Notes: a model not told the origin generated them from the sequence alone. Counted from the stretch's first letter, positions 15,351-23,697 are shown. The stretch: 64,000 nt of DNA from Bryobacterales bacterium (GCA_016721425.1 JADKID010000009.1:434001-498000), one strand, 5' to 3'. Translations and numbers: made by a program.

Positions 15351-16808
15351 ATGAATGGCACGCATCCGGAGACCATCCGGGCACTCCGCGGCCCGAACCG
15401 TTGGGCGGCCTGTTCCGTGCTGGAAGTCGCCCTGGACAACCCCGCAATCGCCGCAGCGGCCGTGGACCTGCAAGTTGCTTGCGGGGCAAAGGTGTCCTTC
15501 CATGCAGCCGGCGCCGGCAGGATCGCCGTCGAGTTCGAGGACGAGGAACTGGCACGCCGCTGTCTCGACGCCGCGCTCCACCCGCCGGCCGACCTCGCCG
15601 CGCTTCGCGACTACGCTGGCGATGTCTTGCTCGGCCCCAACACGCGAGCCATCTTCGACGCAGCGCGTCTTCGGGGGATTCCGGTTCGCCGGCTCGATCA
15701 GGGCAGCCTCCTCCAACTCGGCCACGGTGTCCATCAGCGCCGCATGTGCGGAGCAGAAACAGACCGCACCTCCTCCATCGGCGAGAATCTCGGCTGGGAA
15801 AAGCCGCTGGCCAAGCAACTGCTTCGCGCTGTTGGCGTGCCCACGCCGGAGGGCCGCCTGGTCCGAGACGCGGAGGACGCATGCCGCGCCGCGGCTGAAC
15901 TCGGATGCTCCGTCGTGGTGAAACCCGAGGCGGCCAACCATGGGCGCTCCGTCTTTATCGGCCTGACCGACCCTGCTGAGATTGCCGCCGCCTACGAATC
16001 GGCCCGCATGGAAGGCGAGGGGACTAACGTGCTGGTGGAGCGCTGCGTCCCCGGCGCCGAGCACCGCGTGCTGGTCGTCAATCACCGCGTCGCCGCGGCC
16101 ACACGCGGCGACGAACTGTACGTTACCGACGACGGGATCCGCACTCTGGCCCAGTTTGTCGACGAGTTGAATCAGGATCCCCGCCGCGGCGACGACGCGG
16201 AGGCCCCCCTCAGCCCCGTCGGCTTCGATCAAGTGACGCTGGCCGTCCTGGCCCGCCAGGGCTACCGGCGCGATTCAATCCCACCCGCCGGCGTACGAGT
16301 CCTCATCCAGCGCAACGGCAATCTCGCCGTCGATGTCACCGATCAGGTTCACACGGAAAACGCGGCATTGGTGGTTCTGGCCGCCCGCACCATCGGTATC
16401 GATGTGGCCGGTGTCGATCTGGTGGTAGAGGACATCGGCCGGCCCATTCGTGAGCAGGGTGGCGCGATCCTGGAAGTGAATGCGATGCCCGGCATCATGA
16501 TGCATCTCCGGCCCGGCGTCGGCACGCCCCGCCCGGTCCACGAGATCATCGTGGAGTCCGTCTTCCCGCCCGGCGCCAACGGCCGCATCCCCATCGTCGC
16601 TGTCCGCGCAGGCAATGACTCTACCGCTATCGCCCATGAGGCGGCCCGCCGGCTCTCAGCCTCTGGGTTGACCGTGGGCCTCACCGCAGCAGACGGAACG
16701 TTCGTCGATGGCCGGATCACCCGCACTGGTGACGGTGCCACCTCGCAGGCTGCCGCCGACCTGCTGCTGCACCCCATGATCCAGGCAGCGGTCTTTGAGA
16801 CCTCCTGA
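15351..16808 (+). CDS. Cyanophycin synthetase paralogue, truncated, Mur-ligase half degenerate (copy 3)
   Basis: A 485-residue relative of copies 1 and 2. The N-domain is about 60 residues shorter. The ATP-grasp part keeps K191-P, N196, G198-R199 and the metal-site E375-V-N377, but the loop D and G are both Ala (EAANHGRS). The Mur-ligase part follows the family closely at first (NGRIPIVAV), yet the P-loop GTNGKTT is replaced by A-G-N-D-S-T (420-425), with the catalytic Lys lost. The frame stops after VFETS where the family has ETARGGILRAGL. A family-like continuation exists in the +1 frame to 16968. So this copy lacks Arg-adding capacity and may be a partner subunit or a decaying pseudogene. 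It begins 7 bases after cphA. Confidence 0.75.
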   Translation: MNGTHPETIRALRGPNRWAACSVLEVALDNPAIAAAAVDLQVACGAKVSFHAAGAGRIAVEFEDEELARRCLDAALHPPADLAALRDYAGDVLLGPNTRAIFDAARLRGIPVRRLDQGSLLQLGHGVHQRRMCGAETDRTSSIGENLGWEKPLAKQLLRAVGVPTPEGRLVRDAEDACRAAAELGCSVVVKPEAANHGRSVFIGLTDPAEIAAAYESARMEGEGTNVLVERCVPGAEHRVLVVNHRVAAATRGDELYVTDDGIRTLAQFVDELNQDPRRGDDAEAPLSPVGFDQVTLAVLARQGYRRDSIPPAGVRVLIQRNGNLAVDVTDQVHTENAALVVLAARTIGIDVAGVDLVVEDIGRPIREQGGAILEVNAMPGIMMHLRPGVGTPRPVHEIIVESVFPPGANGRIPIVAVRAGNDSTAIAHEAARRLSASGLTVGLTAADGTFVDGRITRTGDGATSQAAADLLLHPMIQAAVFETS

Positions 16809-16968
16809 CGCCGCAATTCTGACGGAAGGCCTCGCCTTCGAGCACTGCGACGTCGCCGTCATCACAGGCCCGCCCTCCCCGGCCACGGCAGTCCTGTTGG
16901 CGACACTTGCCCCGGCAGGCAAGATCGTCAAGACCGCCGCCGAAGCCGTCCTCGCCCTCGGCGTTTGA
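16787..16968 (+). pseudogene. Out-of-frame tail of cyanophycin synthetase copy 3
   Basis: In the +1 frame the sequence reads P-P-D-A-A-ILTEGLAFEHCDVAVITG and continues to a TGA at 16966-16968. This matches the ILRAGLAFNECQVAVVTN segment of copy 1 and its equivalent in copy 2. One extra base near 16797-16802 explains the shift from the frame ending at 16808. The rejoined product would be about 539 residues and would still lack most of the Mur-ligase domain; the tail ends KIVKTAAEAVLALGV. Confidence 0.6.
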
Positions 16969-16988
16969 CCCTTCGGGCGCCGTGGGAT

Positions 16989-17276
16989 CTACCTGCCGGA
17001 GTTGAGCAGGGAAATCAATTCATCACTCAACTTGCAGCTGGCACAGGGATCGTCATAGCCGGGGTGTGTGTCTACCCACGCGATTTCGAAGGCGGGTACG
17101 GAACTTGAGCTCTCCTCGTTCAAACGGAGGGCACTGTAATCAGCTAGAGCTCGCCGGCCGGCATGGGCAACTTCGGATTGCGCTCCCGAGGCTGCCCTTC
17201 TCAATTCCACTACCGTGGAGATTGAGTGGTAGGCATGATAGGTTGGCTGGGTAGGGCGGACGGGCACTCCAAGCAT
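16989..17276 (-). CDS. Possible small protein, unknown function
   Basis: A minus-strand frame of 95 residues opens with an ATG that overlaps the sigma factor ATG at 17275 and ends at 16989. The C-terminal half reads plausibly as protein (AFEIAWVDTHPGYDDPC, then ASCKLSDELISLLNSGR) and has a CxxC pair. No family, ribosome site or conserved neighbour supports it. Apart from this frame, the roughly 300 bases between the cyanophycin tail and the sigma factor hold nothing recognisable. Confidence 0.25.
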   Translation of the reverse strand: MLGVPVRPTQPTYHAYHSISTVVELRRAASGAQSEVAHAGRRALADYSALRLNEESSSSVPAFEIAWVDTHPGYDDPCASCKLSDELISLLNSGR

Positions 17277-17808
17277 GGCGGAGATCCACAAAAGCGAGAT
17301 CCAGGCCGAACAGCGCGCCAGTGAAGCAGGGCAGCGCAACGCGGTGGCGCAACTGTGGGATGAGTATGCACCCGGCATGTTGCGCTTTGCTTTGCTGTGC
17401 ACTCGGAGCAGAGAAGTCGCCGAAGAATCCGTGCAGGAGGCGTTCACCGCGATCCTGGGGCGAATTCGTTGTGGAGACGAGGTTAGAGACAATCGCGAAT
17501 TCCTCTACGGTGCGCTGTGCGAGGCGATCGAGCTTCGAAGGACGGAATTTGCGGCGCCGCCGGTCGACCCGGAAGCTCCGGAATGGGATAGCCCCGATCT
17601 CGACGCACCCCTGCGGGCGGCAGAGGTGCAGAAGAAGCTGAACCGGATCGCTTCGCCTCGGGAACTGGAGATGCTGCACTTGCGGGCCGCCGGGTTCTCC
17701 TACCTGGAGATCGCGCGAGTGTTGATGATCTCCCCTGGCACTGTAGCCAGTACGCTGGCAAGGGTCTTCCGGAAGGTGCGCAAGGCCTTCTCCGGGGTGA
17801 CGCCATGA
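17275..17808 (+). CDS. RNA polymerase sigma factor, ECF-like sigma-70 family
   Basis: A 177-residue protein with region 2 (LWDEYAPGMLRFALLCT, then SREVAEESVQEAFTAIL) and region 4 (SPRELEMLHLRAAGFSYLEI, with the helix-turn-helix ending in SPGTVASTLARVFRKVRKA). The two are joined by an acidic linker without regions 1.1 or 3, as in ECF sigma factors. Region 2 is somewhat divergent. The gene is followed 4 bases later by a probable anti-sigma protein, the common pairing, so the signal is likely sensed through that partner. Target promoters are unknown. Confidence 0.8.
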   Translation: MAEIHKSEIQAEQRASEAGQRNAVAQLWDEYAPGMLRFALLCTRSREVAEESVQEAFTAILGRIRCGDEVRDNREFLYGALCEAIELRRTEFAAPPVDPEAPEWDSPDLDAPLRAAEVQKKLNRIASPRELEMLHLRAAGFSYLEIARVLMISPGTVASTLARVFRKVRKAFSGVTP

Positions 17809-17812
17809 GGAC

Positions 17813-18235
17813 ATGGGTCGAACGGCTCTTGTCACGGTTGCACCGGGCGATCGAATACTGGTGGCCTATGCGGACGACGAGGCGCCAGCCTGGTTGGCTA
17901 AGGTGGTGCTTCGGCACTTGGAGCGTTGCGTGCCCTGTCGGAGCCAGGCTGCCGCGCACGAACGAATCTTGCAGGCACTCAGCCTCTCTGCTACCGCCAC
18001 GGAGAAGCAAGTGCTTTCACAGATGGCGGCTGACGGGCGGGCCAGGTTGTTGCTCTCGATGGACGGAACACCGCCGGCGCAACTCGAACCGGACCCCAAT
18101 GGGAAAGGCGAGGCGGAGTTGATTTTCGGCTGCCGCCATTCGGATGACTATCTTTCGGATCACGACGTGACTCTGGCGTCCATGTATGATGCCTTATTAG
18201 GTAGCAGGGCAGGTGGTACGCACGGCGGGCGATAG
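17813..18235 (+). CDS. Probable zinc-finger anti-sigma factor
   Basis: A 140-residue protein starting at the ATG at 17813. It contains H-L-E-R-C-V-P-C near residues 35-42, the HxxxCxxC pattern of zinc-binding anti-sigma (ZAS) domains. There is no membrane helix, so it would be a soluble anti-sigma rather than the usual membrane-anchored form. An alternative frame starts at 17805, overlapping the sigma stop, but its translation is Arg/Trp-rich and looks like a shadow. Directly downstream of the sigma gene, it is probably its regulator. Confidence 0.6.
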   Translation: MGRTALVTVAPGDRILVAYADDEAPAWLAKVVLRHLERCVPCRSQAAAHERILQALSLSATATEKQVLSQMAADGRARLLLSMDGTPPAQLEPDPNGKGEAELIFGCRHSDDYLSDHDVTLASMYDALLGSRAGGTHGGR

Positions 18236-18271
18236 CTGGGATTCGCGCCACTCCGTTGTGACGCGACTGGG

Positions 18272-18988
18272 ATGACGGCACTGAACACACTTCTGGTCGG
18301 CGGCCGAAGCGCGGCCTCATGGATACTGGGGCTGGCTCTGGCTCCGTTCCTATGTGGCATCGGACTTTGGCTGTGGTGGCGCATAACCGGGCAGTTTGAA
18401 CCTCTGACGAGGTTTTTCCAATTCGTCAATCCGTTGGCATTAGTAGGGCTGGCAACCTGTCAGGTTTGGTTGGCCGCCCGAGCCTGGCGCGAGTTCTCGG
18501 CCAGCCAGACGATGTGGGCGGTATGGGCGGGACTCACCCTCGCGGCCGGGGCGCAACTGGCGGGAACGGCCATCGCACAGATCCTGGCGGCGCGTACGCC
18601 GCTGAATCCGTGGCCGGTTCTGGCTGCGGACCCGATGGTTAGAGGATTCGGAGTTACCCTGGCCGGCCCTGTTCATCTTTCGCTGCTGTTGGTGTCGTTC
18701 GGACTGGCGATCGCCGTTCATCGCAGTCTGGGTTGGCACGGACGGCTCCGCTGGCATGACGTCGTAATGATCCTGGCAGCCACCGCCTTTGTAGTCCGCC
18801 AGGCCTGGGATCTGGTTGCGCTCTATCCGGAGCAGATGCAGACGCCAAGACGAATCGTACCCTGGCTCACTGATCCGCTCCTGCTGGTGCTTCTCATCCT
18901 GGCGCTGGTTTTGTGGAGAACGGCCGGTAGTCTGCGAGGCGGGTTGAATGGTCTTTGCTGGGGAGCTACGCGCTCGGCATACTTCTGA
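18272..18988 (+). CDS. Multi-spanning membrane protein of unknown function (probably frameshifted at 3' end)
   Basis: A 238-residue hydrophobic protein with about six membrane segments, for example SWILGLALAPFLCGIGLWLW, FVNPLALVGLATCQVWL, LTLAAGAQLAGTAIAQIL, VHLSLLLVSFGLAIAVH and LLVLLILALVLW. The last 15 residues (RGGLNGLCWGATRSAYF) lose this character. In the overlapping frame from about 18930 the sequence reads ARRVEWSLLGSYALGILL and continues as further membrane segments to 19200. Loss of one base near 18930-18950 would explain this, giving an original protein of about 310 residues. It lies 36 bases downstream of the anti-sigma gene. Function not recognised. Confidence 0.6.
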   Translation: MTALNTLLVGGRSAASWILGLALAPFLCGIGLWLWWRITGQFEPLTRFFQFVNPLALVGLATCQVWLAARAWREFSASQTMWAVWAGLTLAAGAQLAGTAIAQILAARTPLNPWPVLAADPMVRGFGVTLAGPVHLSLLLVSFGLAIAVHRSLGWHGRLRWHDVVMILAATAFVVRQAWDLVALYPEQMQTPRRIVPWLTDPLLLVLLILALVLWRTAGSLRGGLNGLCWGATRSAYF

Positions 18989-19200
18989 CCGCTGCAGGTG
19001 ACTGCGCCATGTGGACCGTTTGGTCTCAACATCTCAGGCTGATGGATGCCTCGCTGGTGTCCTGGTTCATCTGGCTGCCTGCCTATGGCGCCTTTGCGTT
19101 AGGCCCGGCGTGCCACATGGAAGCGGTCCGCTTGGCACGCCGGGGCGACCCGCAACAGGCAATGGCCGCCAAGCGCTCAGCGCCGCGCCCGTGCAAATAG
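18955..19200 (+). pseudogene. C-terminal part of the frameshifted membrane protein
   Basis: Read from a TTG at 18955 this frame gives 81 residues with two membrane segments (LLGSYALGILLTAAGDCAMW and SLVSWFIWLPAYGAFAL) and a basic tail. It overlaps the preceding membrane gene by 34 bases in the -1 frame, with no ribosome site of its own. It is best read as that gene's displaced C-terminus. A separate small membrane protein cannot be excluded. It ends 24 bases inside the convergent permease gene. Confidence 0.5.
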
Positions 19201-20502
19201 CGCCCACCCCATCCCGCCCAGGACGACGCAACTACCCACCAGCTTGGATTCGAACAGCCAAACCGAATGGACGCCCTCCGGGGGAACAAACGAGAACCCG
19301 ATCCCGGCAGCCGTCACTATCAGCCCGGCCGCGGCGCTCCATCGTTGGCCATGCTTCCAGGCGGTCGCAAACAGGTACAAAAACGGCACAAAATAGCTGA
19401 TAACTGTCATATCTACGAGCAATTGGTACGCAGTCCGCACCGTTTCTCCCATCTGCATCACAACCAGAAACAGGGTACATGCCAAGCCTTGGGTGAGCAG
19501 CGCTACGTGCGGAGTCCCCCATTTCGGATGCAACTTCCCAAAGGACGGCGGTAGGTATCGATCCAGCCCGATCTGAAACGCGAGCCGCGCGCTCCCGCCC
19601 ACCCACGCACCAAACTGCCCCAATATGCCCACAGCGATCAGCACCGCCAAAACTGCCGTCAGCCACGGCATGCCAAACCGCGCGGCCAGCGCATCGCCCG
19701 CCTGCGCCAACCCCGTCACCACGCTGATCCGCTCCGGCGTCAGCAGAGCCAGCAGCGCCAAGGTTCCCAATACATAGAAGCCCCCGATCGTCACACCACT
19801 GATCCACGCCGCACGCCGCACGGTGAGGCTTGGGTCCCGGATCTCGCGGCTCAGGATCGCCCCCAGTTCCAATCCGCCAAACGCAAAGGCGATCTGGGAC
19901 CAGAAGTTCAGGAGGTTCCAGTTCCACTCGGGCTCTGGAACCAGTGGCGCCGCAGGCCCGTAGAGCGCCAGCGAATACAGTCCGCCGCCGATCACGGCAA
20001 TACCGGCAACCATAGTCGCCAGCCCGCCCAGGTTCTGAGTCCATTTCCCCACGCGCATGCCTACCAGATTCGTCAGCAGCGCCGCCCACAGCACCACTAG
20101 CGACGCGCCCAGCATGAACGCCCGGTTCTCCGCCAAGCCTGCATACTGCGCACCAAACGTAAATAGCGCCATCCCTACGCCAGCCACCAGCAGGTTCGGG
20201 AAATAGAACAGATTGCTCACCCAATACAGCCAGCCGCACAGGAACCCGTGCCACTCGCCGAAGCTCTCGCTCGTCCACGCATACAGTCCGCCCGCCTCCG
20301 GATAGCGCGCCGTCAGCCCGGCCACAGCAAGCGCCAGCGGCACGAAGAAGAACACCGCGGCGCCGGCCCAAAGCAGTATGGAACCCGGCCCGATATGCGC
20401 GGCCGTCGCCAGCCAGCGAATACTCACCACTGCCGCGATGTTAAACAGCACAACGTCGCGCAGGCCAAGTTCCCGCACCGGTGCCTGCGGGGCTGCGCTC
20501 AA
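19177..20502 (-). CDS. Amino acid permease, APC superfamily
   Basis: A 441-residue inner-membrane transporter with about 12 helices. APC-type features include the N-terminal LGLRDVVLFNIAAVVSIRWL with a discontinuous first helix, ARYPEAGGLYAW (the conserved P-x-A-G-G-x-Y block), and FAFGGLELGAILSREIRDPS in helix 6. Other members of this type carry amino acids such as glutamate or cationic amino acids; the substrate cannot be told here. The start is a TTG at 20502, whose bases overlap the TGA of a broken upstream frame (20499-20501), a coupling-like arrangement. The gene converges on the split membrane protein. Confidence 0.8.
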   Translation of the reverse strand: MSAAPQAPVRELGLRDVVLFNIAAVVSIRWLATAAHIGPGSILLWAGAAVFFFVPLALAVAGLTARYPEAGGLYAWTSESFGEWHGFLCGWLYWVSNLFYFPNLLVAGVGMALFTFGAQYAGLAENRAFMLGASLVVLWAALLTNLVGMRVGKWTQNLGGLATMVAGIAVIGGGLYSLALYGPAAPLVPEPEWNWNLLNFWSQIAFAFGGLELGAILSREIRDPSLTVRRAAWISGVTIGGFYVLGTLALLALLTPERISVVTGLAQAGDALAARFGMPWLTAVLAVLIAVGILGQFGAWVGGSARLAFQIGLDRYLPPSFGKLHPKWGTPHVALLTQGLACTLFLVVMQMGETVRTAYQLLVDMTVISYFVPFLYLFATAWKHGQRWSAAAGLIVTAAGIGFSFVPPEGVHSVWLFESKLVGSCVVLGGMGWALFARARR

Positions 20503-20631
20503 GGTCTCACCGTGATGGTGAGAGTGCGCGGGTCCGCTGCGTCGCCGATCCGATACCAGGCGGTGGTCAACCCGCGTCCCACCAGACCTGTCTTCGCCAG
20601 GGCGGCGGCGCCCAACGTCTTCACCACTCCT

Positions 20632-20649
20632 CGGCGCTACGTAGCGCCG
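20632..20649. repeat. Perfect 18-base palindrome
   Basis: CGGCGCTACGTAGCGCCG is identical to its own reverse complement. It lies inside the broken frame upstream of the permease, and one strand of its centre supplies the in-frame TAG. It may be an operator, a hairpin or chance in GC-rich DNA. Confidence 0.4.
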
Positions 20650-20787
20650 CTCGGGGTACGCCGTCTTGTCCCTTGTCGAACGGATTTGTCCTGGTCCTGC
20701 GCCATCTTGCCGGTCTCGCCCCCGGGTCCGGATCTTCCGTCGGACCTGCCACGTCGTTTCCGCACCGCCGTCTCCTTAGCGCAACGT

Positions 20788-20825
20788 AAAACAGGCGGCG
20801 CACCCCGCATGGAGTGGACCGCCTG
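20788..20825 (-). terminator. Rho-independent terminator for the small secreted protein gene
   Basis: On the minus strand the stem arms CAGGCGG (20825-20819) and CCGCCTG (20798-20792) pair fully. An inner stem CACTCC/GGGGTG closes around an ATGC loop, and TTTT (20791-20788) follows. It lies about 30 bases after the stop codon of the gene at 20852-21223. Confidence 0.65.
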
Positions 20826-20851
20826 CGTGCTCACTTCGAGCTGATTCTATC

Positions 20852-21223
20852 TTATTGGCGCTTGGCTTCGAAGGGCCGGGGTTCTCCGCCTTCGCGGGCC
20901 GAGGTACCCTTTAGCGTGTCGCCTTCCACGGTCCCTTCATAGGTGCTGGTCATCTTGCCGTTGCGGCCTTCCGTGGTCACCTTGAACGAGAACTTGCTTC
21001 CGTCAATTTTGCCATCGGTGATTTCGGCCTTCACCGGAGTGTCTCCTCGATTCATGCTCATGCTGCCCGTGAGCTTGGCGCCATCGGCCTTCAGATCAAA
21101 CACAATCTTGATCGTGTTCTCGCCCATCCGGCGCTCCGACGTCCACTTGCCGTCGATCCCGGCGGCAAACGCGATTCCCGCTACCAGCAGGAAACACACA
21201 ACAATAGAGAGTAAGGTCTTCAT
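20852..21223 (-). CDS. Small secreted beta-rich protein of unknown function
   Basis: A 123-residue protein with a clear signal peptide: MKTLLS, then IVVCFLLVAGIAFAAG, with likely cleavage at about residue 21. The mature part is one beta-rich domain with a repeating pattern typical of a small barrel: DGKWTSERRMGENTIKIVFD, LKADGAKLTGSMSM, DGKIDGSKFSFKV and YEGTVEGDTLKG. Small secreted domains with this K-A-D-G-x-x-L-T-G and I-x-D-G-K-I-D-G pattern are common in Acidobacteria, where their role is unknown. The gene has its own terminator and is divergent from priA. Confidence 0.75.
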   Translation of the reverse strand: MKTLLSIVVCFLLVAGIAFAAGIDGKWTSERRMGENTIKIVFDLKADGAKLTGSMSMNRGDTPVKAEITDGKIDGSKFSFKVTTEGRNGKMTSTYEGTVEGDTLKGTSAREGGEPRPFEAKRQ

Positions 21224-21243
21224 CAGTTGACTCCTTCGCAGTT

Positions 21244-23697
21244 ATGTACGCCTCCCATGGGGCCAAAGGTTACCCGGTGACCACAATTTTTGAATACGTC
21301 GATGTCAGCCTGCCGGTCCCGCTGGACCGCGCCTTCACGTACCGGCTACCCGAGACGCTGCGTCACCGCGTCAAGACCGGCTGCCGCGTGATCGTGCCGT
21401 TTGGCGCCCGCAAGCTCACCGGAGTGGTCGTCCATACCCACAACACGCCCCCCGAGGTCTCCACCAAAGAGGTCCTGCGCCTCCTTGATATCGAGCCCGT
21501 CTTCGAAGAGAAGCTGCTCGCCCTCGGCCGCTGGGTGGCCGATTACTATTGCGCGCCTCTCGGTGAGGTACTCCGCACCATGGCGCCACTTGCCGGCGAG
21601 GTGCGCCACACCCGGGTTTGGGGACTGACCGATAGTGGCCGCGACGTCGCCCGCCAGCTTCTGATGGGCGAACCCGGGGGCGACCCGGCCGTCGAGATCC
21701 TGCGGACACTCGAACACCGCGCCCTCTCCGAATCCACGCTGGAGCACAAATTCGAAGGCGCCAAAAAGCTCATGAAATCGCTCGAGAAGAAGGGCTTCGT
21801 CGAGCTGGAGCAGAACCTCGCTGAGCGCGATCCACTGCGTGCCCCCGCCGCCCGGCTCAGCGTCGAATTCACTGGCCGCCCTGCCGGCGTGAAGCTCACC
21901 AAGGCCGAACGGGAGCTAGTCGCATACCTGGAACTCTACCCCGGCTCGCACAATCTGGAAGTGCTCGATCAAGCCGTTAAAAACGCAGCCCAGGCCGCGC
22001 GTTCGCTCGCCCGTCGGAAACTCCTCCAGCTCACGCCCATCGCCCTTAAAGGCGACTCAGCGTGGGCCAAGCCCCGCCACGAGCTGAGCGATACGCAGCG
22101 CTCCGCGTTCACCTCGATTCAGAGTGCGCTCGATTCGGCGAAATACCAGACCTTCCTGCTCCACGGCGTCACCGGCTCGGGCAAGACCGAGGTCTATCTC
22201 AGCGCCATCGAGGCCGCCCTCGCGCTGGGGCGCGGCGCCCTATTGCTGGTTCCCGAGATCGCTCTCACACCAGCCGCTGCCGGCCAGTTCCAGGCACGCT
22301 TTGGCGATCAGGTTTCCATCCTGCACTCGGCCTTCAATGACAGCGAGCGGGCGGAACAATGGCGCCGCCTCCGCAACGGCACCTCAAAAGTCGGAGTGGG
22401 CACCCGCTCCGCCGTGTTCGCGCCGGTGGCCCAACTCGGCCTGATCATCGTGGACGAAGAGCACGACCAAAGCTACAAGCAGGAGGAGAACCCGCGCTAC
22501 AACGGCCGCGACGTGGCGATTCTCCGGGCTCGCGAGGCGGGCGCCGTGGTCATCCTCGGCTCGGCAACGCCCAGCCTGGAGAGCCGCTATAACGTGGAGC
22601 GCGGCAAGAGCTGCCTGCTCTCGCTGCCCGATCGCGTGGGCGGACGCCCCATGCCCGTCGTCGAAATCGTGGACCTGCGCGAGGAGTTCGTCGAGACGCG
22701 CAAAAATGCTCTCTTCTCCCGCCGGCTCGTGGACGCCGTGCAGGCCAAGATCGACACCGGCGAGCAGACCATCCTGCTGATGAACCGCCGCGGCTTTTCT
22801 GCCTCTGTCGCCTGCCGCTCCTGCGGTGAGCGCGTCCAGTGCGTCAACTGCGCCATCGGCCTCACCTACCATCGCCGAGACAACCGCCTGCTCTGCCACT
22901 ATTGCGAGTACGCCCAGCGCGTGCCGGAGAAGTGCCCCAAGTGCGGCTCAGATCACGTTTACTTCATTGGCAGCGGCAGCGAGAAGGTGGAGGACGAACT
23001 GCACCGCCACTTCCCCAAGGCCCGCATTGCCCGGCTCGACCGTGACACGGTCACGGGCAAGAATCACTACGAGCAGATCCTGGGGGGATTTCGAGAGGGC
23101 AACTACGATATCCTCGTCGGAACGCAGATGATCGCCAAGGGCCACGACATTCCGAACGTCACGCTTGTCGGCGTCATCAACGCCGATATCGGCCTGGGTA
23201 TGCCGGATTTCCGCGCCGCCGAGCGCACGTTTCAATTGCTCACCCAGGTCGCCGGACGCGCGGGCCGCCACCAACTGCCGGGCACGGTGGTCATCCAGAC
23301 CATCAACCCGGATCACTACGCTGTCCGCTGCGCAGCCTTGCAGGACTACGACAAGTTCTACGAGAAGGAACTCCAGTTTCGCCGCCTGATGCGCTATCCG
23401 CCCTTCGCCGCCATGGCCAGCATTCTCGTCCGCGCGGAAAAGCAGGAAGACGCTCTGGCCCTCAGCGGCCAGATCGCGCACCTTCTCCACGACCCCGGCG
23501 AGGGCATCAAAATCCTGGGCCCGGCCGAAGCGCCCGTCCCTCGCCTCAAGAATGAATTCCGCTACCAGACGCTGATCAAGGCCACCTCGCGCCCCAAGCT
23601 AAACACCATTCTCAAGCACCTCCGCCTGCACGCCATCCAGGAAAAGTGGCCGGCCACCGCGCTGGTGATCGACGTCGATCCGCTCAGCCTGCTATGA
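21244..23697 (+). CDS. priA: Primosomal protein N' (PriA helicase)
   Basis: PriA is a 3'-to-5' superfamily 2 helicase that recognises stalled forks and D-loops and reloads the replisome. The 817-residue product has the N-terminal fork-binding domain (VDVSLPVPLDRAFTYRLP), Walker A GVTGSGKTEVYL, a DEEH box (DEEHDQSYKQ) and ILGSATPSLES. Two zinc sites follow (CRSCGERVQCVNC and CHYCEYAQRVPEKCPKC), then GTQMIAKGHD and QVAGRAGR. All key motifs are intact. An in-frame GTG near 21277 just before TTIFEYVDV is an alternative start; the ATG at 21244 is kept as the first ATG. The stop overlaps the next gene's ATG. Confidence 0.95.
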   Translation: MYASHGAKGYPVTTIFEYVDVSLPVPLDRAFTYRLPETLRHRVKTGCRVIVPFGARKLTGVVVHTHNTPPEVSTKEVLRLLDIEPVFEEKLLALGRWVADYYCAPLGEVLRTMAPLAGEVRHTRVWGLTDSGRDVARQLLMGEPGGDPAVEILRTLEHRALSESTLEHKFEGAKKLMKSLEKKGFVELEQNLAERDPLRAPAARLSVEFTGRPAGVKLTKAERELVAYLELYPGSHNLEVLDQAVKNAAQAARSLARRKLLQLTPIALKGDSAWAKPRHELSDTQRSAFTSIQSALDSAKYQTFLLHGVTGSGKTEVYLSAIEAALALGRGALLLVPEIALTPAAAGQFQARFGDQVSILHSAFNDSERAEQWRRLRNGTSKVGVGTRSAVFAPVAQLGLIIVDEEHDQSYKQEENPRYNGRDVAILRAREAGAVVILGSATPSLESRYNVERGKSCLLSLPDRVGGRPMPVVEIVDLREEFVETRKNALFSRRLVDAVQAKIDTGEQTILLMNRRGFSASVACRSCGERVQCVNCAIGLTYHRRDNRLLCHYCEYAQRVPEKCPKCGSDHVYFIGSGSEKVEDELHRHFPKARIARLDRDTVTGKNHYEQILGGFREGNYDILVGTQMIAKGHDIPNVTLVGVINADIGLGMPDFRAAERTFQLLTQVAGRAGRHQLPGTVVIQTINPDHYAVRCAALQDYDKFYEKELQFRRLMRYPPFAAMASILVRAEKQEDALALSGQIAHLLHDPGEGIKILGPAEAPVPRLKNEFRYQTLIKATSRPKLNTILKHLRLHAIQEKWPATALVIDVDPLSLL

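Larger units (their letters stand above)
20499..20834 (-). pseudogene. Broken reading frame upstream of the permease
   Basis: A minus-strand frame ending TGA at 20501-20499 gives about 43 plausible residues, including KTLGAAALAKTGLVGRG, TAWYRIGDAADP and RTLTITV. It is preceded in frame by a TAG. Adding one G after GAG at about 20620 would join it to the frame that reads DKGQDGVPRAALRSAEE. Coding-like sequence (GETGKMAQDQDKSV) continues further upstream in yet another frame. So this looks like a gene broken by at least one indel. No family was recognised. Confidence 0.3.
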
